This document shows positions 26,101 through 37,094 of a DNA stretch of 64,000 nt, piece after piece (positions within the stretch are counted from its first letter, which is position 1; each line of letters begins with the position of its first letter). A model generated the notes under the pieces. That model was given only the letters and a program-made list of their open reading frames with translations. It searched no databases and had not been told where the DNA came from. The translations under genes were made by a program, and so were the position numbers. This DNA is from Crotophaga sulcirostris (taxonomy: Eukaryota; Chordata; Aves; Cuculiformes; Crotophagidae), in the NCBI GenBank assembly GCA_013397455.1, contig VYZB01000282.1:657948-721947 (forward strand). The letters run 5' to 3'.

Positions 26101-26641
26101 CATTAGAAAGAAAAATATCCTTTGCTATTTATTTTCCACTTATAACCATCCCCTTTCATGTAGATAATTATATTTAAGCATTTTATTTTTTAAATATTCT
26201 GCAAATTTGGTTTGGAGAATTAGGAAAATACAGTCTCCCTGGAATTTGTTTAGAGGGATACTAATATATATTCTTAGCACACATAATTAAAAATGAATGG
26301 TTTATTTAAAACTGAAAAGTGTATACTATACAGTTTTCCATTAAACTTATTTCTAGTACTCGTTGATGTATTTAAGTTTCCAAAACAATTAATTTACTTC
26401 TACTGAAAATATCTTTTTCAAGAAATGCCAAACGCATCTTCCCACCATCCTCTGCCAAGATGTAAACTATACAATCCCAGAGATAATGAAAGAGAGAAGG
26501 TTTCCCCTACCACCTGAACTGTTAAAGGAGATTTAAAGAAAGATATACCAGTAGGTCGCAGAAACATGTTCCTACCATGAAAGTCTGAGAAACAGAGTAT
26601 GTAGTTCCAAGAACATCATTTTGTTAACCACTGCTCACAAA
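23185..26641. other. unique, very AT-rich stretch, no recognisable gene
   Basis: No recognisable mobile element or coding frame over 79 codons. It contains one of two copies of an exact 21-base word (25212-25232) whose partner lies at 44330-44350. Confidence 0.55.
25212..25232 (+). repeat. copy 1 of a dispersed exact 21-base word
   Basis: Begins ATTTAATCTATG and ends CCAAAAGCA; identical to 44330-44350, with both copies followed by a near match (GAG against AAG). Flanks are otherwise unlike. The match exceeds what is expected by chance in 64 kb, so it may be the core of an unrecognised old repeat. Confidence 0.6.
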
Positions 26642-26781
26642 TCATAGAATCACAGAATCCTAGAATGGTTTGGCTTGGAAGGGACCTTTACACATCGTGT
26701 AGTCCACATGCCCTGCTGTGGGGAGGGATACCTATGACGTTGCTCAAAGTCATGTCCAGCCTATTCTTGCATATTTTCAAC
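26642..26781 (-). mobile_element. older CR1 3' end, first part (interrupted)
   Basis: Reverse complement of a CR1 3' end: TCATAGAATCACAGAATCC, GGTTTGGCTTGGAAGGGACC, then a degenerate CCCTGCTGTGGGGAGGG palindrome block and TGCTCAAAG. It breaks off at the start of the 26782 insertion and resumes at about 26901. Confidence 0.85.
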
Positions 26782-26900
26782 CATAGACTCATAGAACCTT
26801 TCAGGTTGGAAAAGACCATCAAGATCATTGGGTCCAACTGTAGAACTAGCATTACCAAGTCCACTGGAAACCATGTCCCTAACTGCCACTTCTGCACACC
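26782..26900 (-). mobile_element. short CR1 3' fragment nested in an older CR1
   Basis: About 120 bp of a different CR1 subfamily: CATAGACTCATAGAACC, then GGTTGGAAAAGACCATC, ending after the CCAAGTCCACTGGAAACCATG and TCCCTAACTG blocks. It sits inside the older copy, whose TTGATGGGGCACCCAC block resumes directly afterwards. Both lie in the same orientation. It is strongly 5'-truncated and non-coding. Confidence 0.8.
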
Positions 26901-27287
26901 TTGATGGGGCACCCACAACTTCTCTGAGTGACCTGTTGCACTGCCTCACGACCCTCATCGTAAAAGATTTCTCCCTCATACCCATTCCAAATCTCCTCTT
27001 ATTCAGTTTAAAACTGTTGCCCCTTGTTCTCTCAGTACAGACCTTGTTAAAAAGTCTCTTTCCATCTTTCTTGTAAGCCCTCATTAAGTACTGGAGGGCT
27101 GTAATAAGGTTTCCCAAAAGCCTCCTCTTCTCCAGGCAGAACAACCCAAACTCTCTCAGCCTTTCCTTATAGAAGAAGTGCTCAATCCCTCAGATCATTC
27201 TCATGGCCCTTCTCTGGACTGTCTCCAACAGACCTGTCTTGTTCTGGGGACCCCAGAGCCGAATGTAGGACTGCGGGTGGGGGCTCA
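26901..27287 (-). mobile_element. older CR1, second part (continuation of 26642-26781)
   Basis: Resumes with GATGGGGCACCCACAACTTC and runs back through the end of ORF2 (the GTTGCCCCTTGTTCTCTCAG block, CCTCCTCTTCTCCAGGC, CTCTGGACTGTCTCCAACAG) to GGGACCCCAGAGCCG. The minus-strand frame at 26761-27144 reads through part of this ORF2 remnant with a divergent N-terminus. It is a relic, not a host gene. Confidence 0.9.
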
Positions 27288-27453
27288 AGAAATGCAGCAT
27301 GAACCTGTATGAAAAACAAATCATCCTCAGTCCTTCTTACCAAGTGAGCCAGAGGCAGCCACAGGAACAGGTCAGCTGATCTCTTCTTGCCCAGGCCAAA
27401 ACGAGGATTTATAACAAAATTGGTTTATGTTTAGTGTTTACATATATTTAGTG

Positions 27454-27784
27454 TTTAAGGAGGTTGTAGTCAAGCAGGGGTTGGTCTCTTCTCTCAGGTG
27501 ACCAGTGACAGAACTAGAGGACATGGACTCAAGCTTCGTCAGGGAAAGTTTAGGCTTGATCTTAGGAAAAAGTTCTTCCCTGAAAGGATGATTGGCCATG
27601 GGAATGCGCTGCCCGGGGAGGTGGTGGAGTCGCCAACCCTGGAGGTGTTTAAGGGGAGATTGGCTGAGGCACTCAGTGCCATGGTTTAGATGATGGGTTG
27701 GTGTTGGTGTTGGGTTCTAGGTTGGACTCGATGATCTCAGAGGTCCTTTCCAACCTTGTAATGCCTTGTAATACCTTGTAATAC
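27454..27784 (+). mobile_element. young CR1 3' fragment with an atypical tail
   Basis: Sense CR1 starting in the AAGGAGGTTGTAGTC block of ORF2. The frame stays open to a TAG at 27687-27689. The 3' UTR is close to the 8309 and 53785 copies. Instead of TGATACTG units the tail is three units of CCTTGTAATR (about 27754-27783), a 10-base repeat made from the last bases of the element itself. An 11-base word TTTAGTGTTTA occurs twice just upstream of the 5' end. Confidence 0.92.
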
Positions 27785-28033
27785 ATTTACTTTGAAATAA
27801 ATTGAACAGAAGTAAACATTATTTGCCACACAGATGCAAACTAATGCTGTCTTGCAGCTTGTTAAGTTTTTTTCTAATGCACTTGTGTAGTAATCTATGC
27901 CCAGATAAACTCTAAAATATGACTGTCAAACATGCTAACAAGTGTCAAAGCACGTGAAAGCGGAGAGAGTCATGGAGCATTAGAAGTGCATGTATGTGTG
28001 TACATATATATACATACAAGTATATATATACAC

Positions 28034-28078
<45 letters not shown>

Positions 28079-28896
28079 CTCACATACACATATATATTCA
28101 CCCACACTTTCTGTGTACTTACATGTGCTAAATGAGTGCTCAGAATAGCAAGCAGCAAAAACTGAGTAGATGGAACTATTGTTTATTTCAGCATATTGAA
28201 CCACACCCCCCCGTTGGAAGGTGATCACAGGACACACTCTGAGCTGTGGAAGATATAAAGCAGCAGCATCTGGCTCCTTGAATATCTCCACAGGCACTTG
28301 TAATGGCATCTTGGAAGTCATCTGTACATCTGTCACACTTTTAGTCTGCTTATTGACTGCCCCAGCTGAGCACCATTTTGATTTTCTCAGTCATTTAATA
28401 ATCTGAGAAGAAATCTCAGGAAAATCCCTCGTAATATCATACACATGTTCTTTCAAAATTAATAGAGGGACAGGACATTGCTTCATTTCTACATCTGATT
28501 TTTTTTTTTTTAACTCATGGTAAACCTCTCATTTAACAACTGTTTCAGTGTGATTTTACGCTGCGCAGTTTGTTCTGGATTTCGTGTAATATTGGTTAAG
28601 AGATAAAAATAACTGTCAATCCCTTATCTCAAATGCAAAAGTCATACGAGCTACTCTTTTCACTGGTATAAATCATAAAATTCAGCACTGAGGGTGTTCT
28701 AATAGATAAACAGTTACAGAATAAGATTCTTTCTTTGATGTTTTCCCTTGCTATTGTATTATTCAAAATCTCATCTGAAGACTAATTTTGTTTAAAAAGG
28801 CTAGATATAATATACAGAATAGGGAAAGCGATAATACGTTGATATAAAAAAATGAGTATTTTAGGATATCTGATTTCACAGCTGTGATCTTAAAAT
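27785..28896. other. unique stretch with a TA/TG microsatellite
   Basis: Holds the microsatellite at 27989-28098 and otherwise unassigned AT-rich sequence. Frames of up to 118 codons on the minus strand run through the microsatellite and are artefacts. Confidence 0.6.
27989..28098. repeat. compound TA/TG microsatellite
   Basis: Mixed TATG, TACA and TA units around an uninterrupted (TA)n run of about 15 units at 28045-28075. It is a likely length-variable locus. Confidence 0.95.
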
Positions 28897-28967
28897 ACCC
28901 CATGGCAGGATGTTTGGAACTAGGTGGTCTTGGAGGTCCCTTTCAACCCAAACCATTCTATGATTCT
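28897..28967 (+). mobile_element. CR1 LINE 3' tail fragment
   Basis: About 70 bp: CCCCATGGCAGG, GGAGGTCCCTTTCAACCC, AAACCATTCTATGATTCTA. This is the extreme 3' end of an older ATTCTATG-tailed CR1, with no coding sequence left. Confidence 0.9.
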
Positions 28968-30681
28968 AAATTTTCATCTCATGCATTCTTCCTTTTAGGT
29001 CTGTGACAAATTAGATACTACAAGGATTGTGAAGTTGGAGCTCCTCTTTCCATCCATAACTCTGAATATCCAGGGTGTAGAAAAAGTCCACAATTTGGTT
29101 AAGTTATTGATAAATTTGGCCATTTTTTTTCATAGCTGTTGGATGCAGCAGGAGGTGGTTTGTAATAGCAAAATTTTAGAGTCTGGGCAAATGGGATTGA
29201 AAAACATTAGTGCAGAAGGTTAAGTAGATTACAGGTGGAAAATCAAAAAAGAAAGTATTTTTCCCTTAAACAGACTTAAAGCTCCCTTCAACCAAAATAT
29301 TACTTGAGTAGAAAACATTTTTCTGCAGGAATCATCTCAAAAACACAAGGGAGAAAGACAGTAGAAGGAAAGTGGAAGATCTGTTCAGAGAAATAAAGAT
29401 GCTATTGTGGAAAAAAACCACCTATTTTCTCTACTAAATTAACAGGAGTTAAGATTTTAGAGGGAGTAAAAGAAAGCAGCCACATGTTCACATGCTATAA
29501 CCAGTTCTAGCACCCTCTACTTTAGGAAAATTAACTTCATCAGAGCTTCCTAAAAATCATCTACTTTGTAAAAATGCAGGAACAATCTGATGAATAGATT
29601 GTTTAACCCCACTCCTAAACAGATATGTAAGTATTTCTATATTTTTTTAAGAAACTTTTCCTCTCAAAATAACAGATTGGAAGGACAAAGTAATTATTCA
29701 ACTATTAAATACTCACCTCTTTTTACTTTATAATCAGAATTATTTTTTATTTTTCTAATTTTTACACTAAAAAAATTCTATGTATCTGTAAATTATATTG
29801 AAGTTTCAACATACCCAAAACGTAACAAAGATAATTTTGCCTCCCTCAAGTGTTTACTCTGGTTTCTTCACAAGAAGAGGTATAACGTTCTTTCTAATTC
29901 AGTTCTTCTTAGCAACAGTTAGATATTTGAAGATATATGTATTTATTTGAGAAGAATAAAAATCGTTTCATCCTATGAAGAAACTTAATAAAATTTTAGT
30001 TTCAAGTGTAACTCCTGCCAGCACCTCATACCCTCACAGGTACTAGCCAGAAATAGCCAGAAGTGGAGAAGCTTGGACATTGGAATGTCAGAACAACACA
30101 AAACAAAGATTTTGGCCAAGATTCCTCTGGAGCTGAAAGCAGAACAGAAACTCATGGATGGCTCTGTGTCCAGGCTAACATACTCGAGTTCTTGGGAGGG
30201 TGAGATAGTTTTAATTTAACGCAGAAAAAAACTGGTTGTGTTGATTTCAGAATAGATCTCCCTTGCACTGTGCAGAAGACAACGGTCATGTAAGTTTGTA
30301 GGTTACATAACAAATGTAGTTTCTCTTTTAGCAACTCTTTAGTCTTCTTGGGTATACCCACCCTGCCCAATTACACATGCACAACACTTTATGCGTTTGT
30401 CTTTTAAAGCAAATCTAAAGGGGTTTCCAAACACATTAAAGTCTATGAAAGATTATCCACAGCAAAGACATTCAGGAAATCCTCCAGCAGCAGTAGAGAT
30501 TGCCTTGTCCTAAATGTAATTGAACTGCAATTCAGAATATGAGCAATTGCTTGACCTAGAGGCATTCTCCTCTTTTCTCCTATCATGCCCCCCCTACTGA
30601 TAGCTCTGTAGGTAGGTCTTCTACATTCAGATTTATCCCCCACCTCTACCACAGAGATTTGGACAGCAGGTTATACCTTAG
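28968..30681. other. unique stretch, no recognisable gene
   Basis: No recognisable repeat or gene. Frames up to about 72 codons look random. Confidence 0.55.
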
Positions 30682-31225
30682 GATAACTTAGGTTGGAGGG
30701 AACATCAGAGGATCTCAAGTCCAATGTCTTGCTCAAAGCAGGACCACCTGTGAGAGGAGACTGGGACATTCAGAGCTATACCCAGTCAGGACCTGAAAAT
30801 CTCCAAGGACTGACTACATAGCCTCTCTGGACCATCTGTTTCTATGTCTGACTACCTTCATGGTGACATTGCCTCTTGCCCTTCTGCCATGAACCACTGT
30901 GAAGAGCCTAAGTCATTACCTTTTCGGTAATTTTCTTATAGTTATGGAAAGGTGGGGTTTAGGTGGGGTTTTATCTTCATTAGGTTGAACAATTCTGTTC
31001 CCATAGCAAGTGCTCCAGATCCTGAGCATCCTGGCAGCTCTCTGATCAATATCTCGCTCTTACGGTAGGCTCCAAACTGGTCACAGGATCTAGACATGGT
31101 CTAACAAGTCCATAGTGAAGGGAGACAATCCCTATCCTTGACAGATTGATTGTGCTCCCTTTGAAACAACCCATAACCCATATATCTGTGGACAGAGCGC
31201 ACTGCTGGCTGGCTGACAAGATTCC
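30682..31225 (-). mobile_element. old, degraded CR1 LINE fragment
   Basis: Reverse complement of a CR1 3' half. Recognisable blocks are AGGTTGGAGGGAACATCAGA, GTCTTGCTCAAAGCAGGACC, AATCTCCAAGGACTGACTAC, GCCTCTTGCCC, AAGTGCTCCAGATCCTGAGC, GACATGGTCTAACAAGTCC and GCACTGCTGGCTGGCTGAC. Substitutions and indels are dense, so this is among the oldest copies here. No reading frame survives. Confidence 0.75.
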
Positions 31226-33224
31226 CAGAACCCTTCCGTCAGAGCCGTTCCCCAGAAAATCAGTCTCCAGTCTGTAAAAATGCAGGTACATTAAACACAG
31301 GTGTCAACATAAATGAAATTTATGTTGACAAAGTATAGTATAGACATGTAAGATATCATGTGGTATAAAATAGTCTTTGTCAATATTGGGCAGAAGGTGA
31401 AACCCGTTCACATCAGCCTCTGGAGACTTTCTTCACTTGTAGAAAGAGGGAAACTTTCTCATTGGTGTTACAGAATAAAAGACATTAACTCTTTTCCCCT
31501 ACTATGGTCCCTTTTCTTTGTGGTTGAGATATATGTTTTCAGAGAATATAAACTTTAATTTTTGTATAGTTTATTCAAAGTTTGTTCCTTTTAGAAGAGC
31601 AAGGAAGAGCACACACACTGTCATAAATGGGAAAAGAAAGAGCCCCATCATCACAAAGGTTCTAATTATTACAGATCTCTGTTGTTCTTGAGTGAAGAAT
31701 ACTTCTGAATTTCTGAACATCTAAGTCACTCTTTTGACCAGATCAGCTCTTTCAAAGCAAAAACATCCAACTGATGTCACTATCACACCAAAGAGAAATC
31801 CTAGACTAAATAAGCTTTGTGTTATCCTCTGCCATATACTTTGAAGCACTGGTAAAGTGGAAAATTGCTTAAGGTCTCTGATTCTATAAAGGCTAATAAT
31901 AATAATACTTACGCTTTGATGAATTTACTGTTTATCCTTCATACATAATAACAATGAAAAGTTAAAGCTTATATGACGCATTTACTTCCAGCTTTAATTA
32001 AAAACAAAATAACAATACAAGTGCTCTGACACCACTTTCATATTTTAACATTATTGGTTTGAAACTCATTTAACAGTTGTTTTTAATCACCATTAACATC
32101 CCACCTTGAACATGCTGCCTCTTGCATTGCATTGAAAAGCAAAGCCTCATACAGACAGATGTACTCTATGATGCTACTTTGTATGTCAATAAAACTGACA
32201 GAACAAAGGAAAACAGAGAACGTGTAATCCATTTGTCTTACAGGACCTCTACAGAGAAGACACAGCACCTGTTATTGAGTCTTATTCAAATAACAAGGAA
32301 GCATTTAATAACTAGTGTCATGCTCAGCACAAAAGATAAATGTAGACTATGTCTACTGTGGGCAACAAACTGCAGTGCAAACACTCCTGATGAGCAGACA
32401 GCTGACCTGCTACACCCAGGAGTTAGCACAGCCTGATACAGACAAAAGAGCTCCAGTCAGCAAGTGGTGTAGCTGCACCACCACAGCCTGTGCCCTAGGT
32501 GAGGAATGCTCCCAGGGCATCAGAGCTTCCCAGTGAAGCTCATTGCACTGCATACTATTGCCCTTGAATAAATTGCACATTTGTGAATTAATTCACTTGG
32601 TCCTAAACCAATCCTGTTGATATATGCTAGTACTTCAGATTCAATATTTCCTTTTTCTACCTCTATCTTGCCTGTTCAAACCAAAAACTTGTAATATTTA
32701 CAAGGCGAAGGTATTTATTCCTTATGGTAATGATGGGCATAATTACAGTACCTTTAGTAAAAGGAATTCATCCAGTTACCAAAAAAAGCATTTCCTAACA
32801 GACATTCTGCATTATTTCTGTGTCCAAAGGTCTCATTTTTCTCTATCAAAAGTTTTTCAGCTTTGTATACTTGAAAGAAACATTCTCAGGCAAGTCCGTC
32901 CATTTTAGCTGTGTACCCAGGCTTGATTCAGAAACAGAAATCTCCTATGAAGGAACACAGGAAGAAGAGATGAGACTCATCTTGTTCCTCAAATAGTTCT
33001 AAGATTTCTTTTTTTAAGGAAACAATTGTTCACAGAAAAGTACCAAGGCATTTTTCTGCCTGGCAAGTTCTACTGAAACTCTTTGATGTAAAAACCTTAC
33101 AAAGCAAGCAGCACACATCTCTAGGTCTGGAAAAGCCTTTTCCACTCTGTGCAGTGGTCTATCAGCTTTAAAACTGCGGAAGAAAAACTTGCCCATTGAT
33201 TAAAGCTCCACAAAATTACAAACT
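31226..33224. other. unique stretch with a perfect palindrome
   Basis: No gene or family repeat was recognised. It contains the 13-base-pair palindrome at 31302-31330. The 104-codon plus-strand frame at 32122-32436 has no recognisable features. Confidence 0.55.
31302..31330. repeat. perfect palindrome, 13 bp stem with 3 nt loop
   Basis: TGTCAACATAAAT (31302-31314), spacer GAA, then the exact reverse complement ATTTATGTTGACA (31318-31330). No mismatch is present. Flanking bases do not extend the pairing. It could be a template-switch mutation, an inverted terminal structure of a lost element, or a functional hairpin. Confidence 0.9.
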
Positions 33225-33450
33225 GGTTGATGATGGAAGGGTACTCGGGAAACCATCCAGTCTAACAACTGTGCTCAAAGCTGAGTCACCTAAAGCAGGT
33301 TGCTGATGACTGTGCACTTTCAGTTTTATAACATTTCCTAGGACAATGACTCCGAAATATTTCTGGACAAGCTTTCCAAGCTTTTCCCTTTCACAGTACA
33401 GAAGTGTTTTCTTACGTTTAAATGGAGTTTCTTGTCTTTCAGTCTGTGCG
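33225..33450 (-). mobile_element. old CR1 LINE 3' fragment
   Basis: Reverse complement of a CR1 3' end, strongly diverged: TGATGGAAGGGTACTC, CCATCCAGTCTAACAACTG, GCTCAAAGCTGAGTCACC, AAAGCAGGTTGCTGATGAC, then AAATGGAGTTTCTTG and TTTCAGTCTGTGC. The order of blocks fits CR1. No octamer tail is left. Confidence 0.7.
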
Positions 33451-36400
33451 CAGTCAAGTCAGAGGTTCAATTTCCAATTGTGCCAAACTCTTTCTATAAA
33501 TCCCTTTCTAAGAGAGGATCCCTGTGAAACAGGAATAATAGCACCTACTCTCTCAGGCTTGTGTCACGGCATACATGTATTGAGAATTTTAAAGCACTCA
33601 AGATGCTCTGAAAATATGGTTTAAATGAAGAGTTTTAACGAGACATAAAAGAAAGGTATGATATCCTTTGCTACCAGGAAACAGGGTTTCAAAGATGGTC
33701 AGAACAAAGGTTCATAACACTTTTAACAAAAAAAGCTTGCTCTCTAGTAGTTATTGAACTTGCTCATTCAAAGTACTAATGCAAAGAATATTATCAGAAA
33801 ATGAAAAGGACTAAGCAGGTTATTTGCTTCTTCATTCAGTAGAAAAAATATTTTTAAAAGCAAAGTTTTTCAAGTTATTAAATGAAGGAAATTACATATA
33901 AGTTTATTACAATATGTAATAACTTACTAGTACTGTCTAAAATCTATTTCTAAAATTCTAGATTTAAGAATTGATTTTTTTTAGAATCATATGTACAATG
34001 CAATAAGGCCTTATACATGTCATTTGTGTACATATCCTTTGGACGTGCATTAACTCTCTCAACAGGAAAAGATTGTTTACTCTTCTCTGTCTCCCTCCAC
34101 CTCTTCCAATGAGCATTCTGTCCTGTCTTTGAAAGACCTTTTTAATGGCATTAAGGCTATGCTGAAAGTCACTCAGTACATTTAATGTTCCAGGAATAGC
34201 CAAGGCTGGTGATTTCCATTCCGTTACCATTCCCTGGGCCATGGCATAAGTCAGGATGGGAATAAATCCCAGTAAAAAGCACACAAATCAAGAGATACAA
34301 TCCAAACCAACTCTTTAATCCTTCCTCTAATTTTATACCAGCTGCCAAACAAAAGTATTGGTTGTTAGGGCTATTTTTTCCCACTTTGACCAGCTATGAT
34401 CAAAGCATCCTGGGATGGATCTGTGGTGACACATCAAGGTAAAGCAGTCAAGGCAAATCAACCAACTTCACAAGGAGGAAAAGTATGGTCAGTGGTGCAC
34501 TCCCACCAGGTCAAATTTCCAGCTGAAATGAAAAACAGTTGGGTCAATTAAGATGACATGGAGACTTAAGTCTAGAAAAAGATTGAAACTTTTCTGAATC
34601 ATTATCAAGACTTCTGTTTTGGCCTTCCAGTATTTTTGGCATGTCAGTTACACACACTTGCAGAGGAACCAACTTTTTCTTGTTGGACCAGAAGACACTA
34701 ACTCATTGAGGGATAACAGGTAGCACTGAAAAGATGATTTGTATGTAAAACATAGCATGATAACTTCAGATTACTACAATCGTATGAAATTTTCTATTTT
34801 GGGCTGAAGACTTTTATGCATAAGATAAGATTTTAATTAAATGTCAGTGCTTCATCCAAACTAGTTTTATATACCTCTAGTGACGAAGCTTCTATGAATA
34901 GATTCAAGGTGAACTGATGCCAGTTTTATTGATGAAATGGTAAAATTTTGCTATCAGACAGATGGAAAGTCAGCTCCTTGGAGAAAAAGCTAAAATTATG
35001 AGGTGAAACCTCAAAAAGATTAGATATTTTTACAAATGGTAAAAATGTGATTATTCTTGCTTGTTTAGCTTAAATTCCACAAACAAGAATGTTCACACTT
35101 TTGATCACACAATTATATCATCTCTGAGAATTGTGTCAGTGTCAGTATTTCCAGAATAGCCATCATATTTTTTCTATCAGAAACTATAAACCCAAGTCTG
35201 TTGATTTTTCCTCAAGTGAGGATGTTTTATTCTGAGCACTCCCATCAAAATCAATGGCCAAGTAAAGTATTTCTTAGGGAGGAAAAAAAAAATTACAGGA
35301 TTTGACATTAGCCAGATGTTATCATTGCACATAAGAAGCTAGACGGACAGACTATAATTCCTAAAGTTATGGAGGAACCTTAGAGGGATTTTTTTTGTAA
35401 TCTTATTAAAAATCAAATTCACAACATCAATAGATCCTTCCTGTGCTATGTAATTACATTACAGGCATTTAATTGAAACTAAATAGAAATGAAACTTTGC
35501 CTAGCATAGACATGTTCTGATGGTAGAAACTCAGCAGGAGGGTGCTAGCTTATTAAAGATGTTCTTCATCTGCGTAGCACTTCGGGAAATAAATATGTTT
35601 TCCTTTGAAGTACTCTTTGTCATTTGAAAGTATTCTAGCAACAAAATTAAGATTTTTCTTTTAAATGTATTAATAAAGAAGTTGCATTTTACAAATATGA
35701 CCCGTTGAATTAAAAAGGTGAAATTGAGGGTTTATCACTGAGGGGTTTCAGGTGATAAAACCAGCATATAGGCACACAATTTAGTTGTGAGCTAGTGAAG
35801 CAACTAGTTTTACTCACATTAATATGAAACATACTGATGGACTAAGTAAAGTCCTCACTTTAGTGGATAATTTGATATATTGCTTGGGACAAGAAATTTT
35901 TAAAATTCTGAACTGTCATGAAACCCCTACTGCACACTCCCATTCAAAGAGGGATTCCTGGAAGGCAGGACTGTGTAGGGGTTTGGTTTGCACGGAGAAG
36001 AGTTTCCAGTAATGAATGTACAGTAGCAACTTCTGACAAGCAATGCAAATTTACTCAGAGTTTTTGAAAACATCACTACCCCAATAAAACCCTGTTGTGC
36101 CCTGTAGTCCCAATTAGAAGGCATTCTGGTTTTATACTGTTCTTATTGCTTTGATTAGCTCTAAATCAGCAAAAGAAATTGAGTCAAGGAATTATCTGAT
36201 GTTATTTCCAGATGTCAGGCTAACATTTACCAAAAAACAATGCTAGCCAAAAAAGGAACCTTCTTAAAACATTTAATCAGTTTATATTAATGTAAATTTT
36301 TTTTCTCAGGGAATTTGAAGTCATGCTCTCATTTATTTCATGGAACTACGGAAAGATTAACTTAGGTTCTCTTGTGAGATACCAGGAAAGGGTTAACTAT

Positions 36401-37059
36401 ATGGCTGAATTTCAGAGCAAAGTATCACAAAGTTGCTGACATAGGAACTCTGTCCTGAGGAGGCAACTTATAGACTGCACCATTTACTTGCCAATTAATC
36501 CAAGCAGATACAATGACATTAGTTCCAGAAGGAGATGCTTGCCTGCCTATACTTGCCCAGAGGTAAAAGCTAGGTTTGCAGCTACCAAACAGCAGGACAG
36601 AGGAAATCAATGGAGGAAGAAATTAGGAAAAATAGTTTAAGTATTTTTTCCCCATGGTTGTTATCTTCAAAAACAGCTACCTTGTCTGATATAGTGCAAA
36701 TAAACTTCATTTATCACAAAAATGCCTTAAAATTTTAGCTTCTACACAAAGAGGAACTAAGCCAATGCCTACAAACATAGATTTGTTCTATCAAAGGAAT
36801 GGTGAGTGAACGTAGGCACCTTACAGAGAAGATGAATAGAACATTTCTTGCATGCAAGGTAAATGTTGACACATATAAACTTGTATTTACACTCTTTTGC
36901 TTGCTTAAACCTAATAAGAAATGTTTTGATGAGGTAAAATGAATCGTACAGTCTGCGTGGTATTCAATACAGTCCACAGTCCCCTATTCTGCTTGAAATT
37001 GCTCCAAGCATTTGAAACTGGTAAAAATTGGATCCCCAGGGTGTACATAGCTGATCCCC

Positions 37060-37094
37060 AGCAGCAGTGGTAGGTTTTGCTACTCACTGCTGCT
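37060..37094. other. hairpin-forming inverted repeat (14 bp stem, 1 nt bulge)
   Basis: AGCAGCAGTG (37060-37069) plus GTAG (37070-37073) pairs with CTAC (37080-37083) and CACTGCTGCT (37085-37094). The loop is 6 nt (37074-37079) and a single T bulges at 37084. The stem is too short for a normal microRNA precursor, and pairing does not clearly extend outward. Confidence 0.6.

Noticed and set aside
27932..28336. Open frames with alternating Tyr/Ile or Tyr/Thr
   Set aside because: They are translations of the TA/TG microsatellite.
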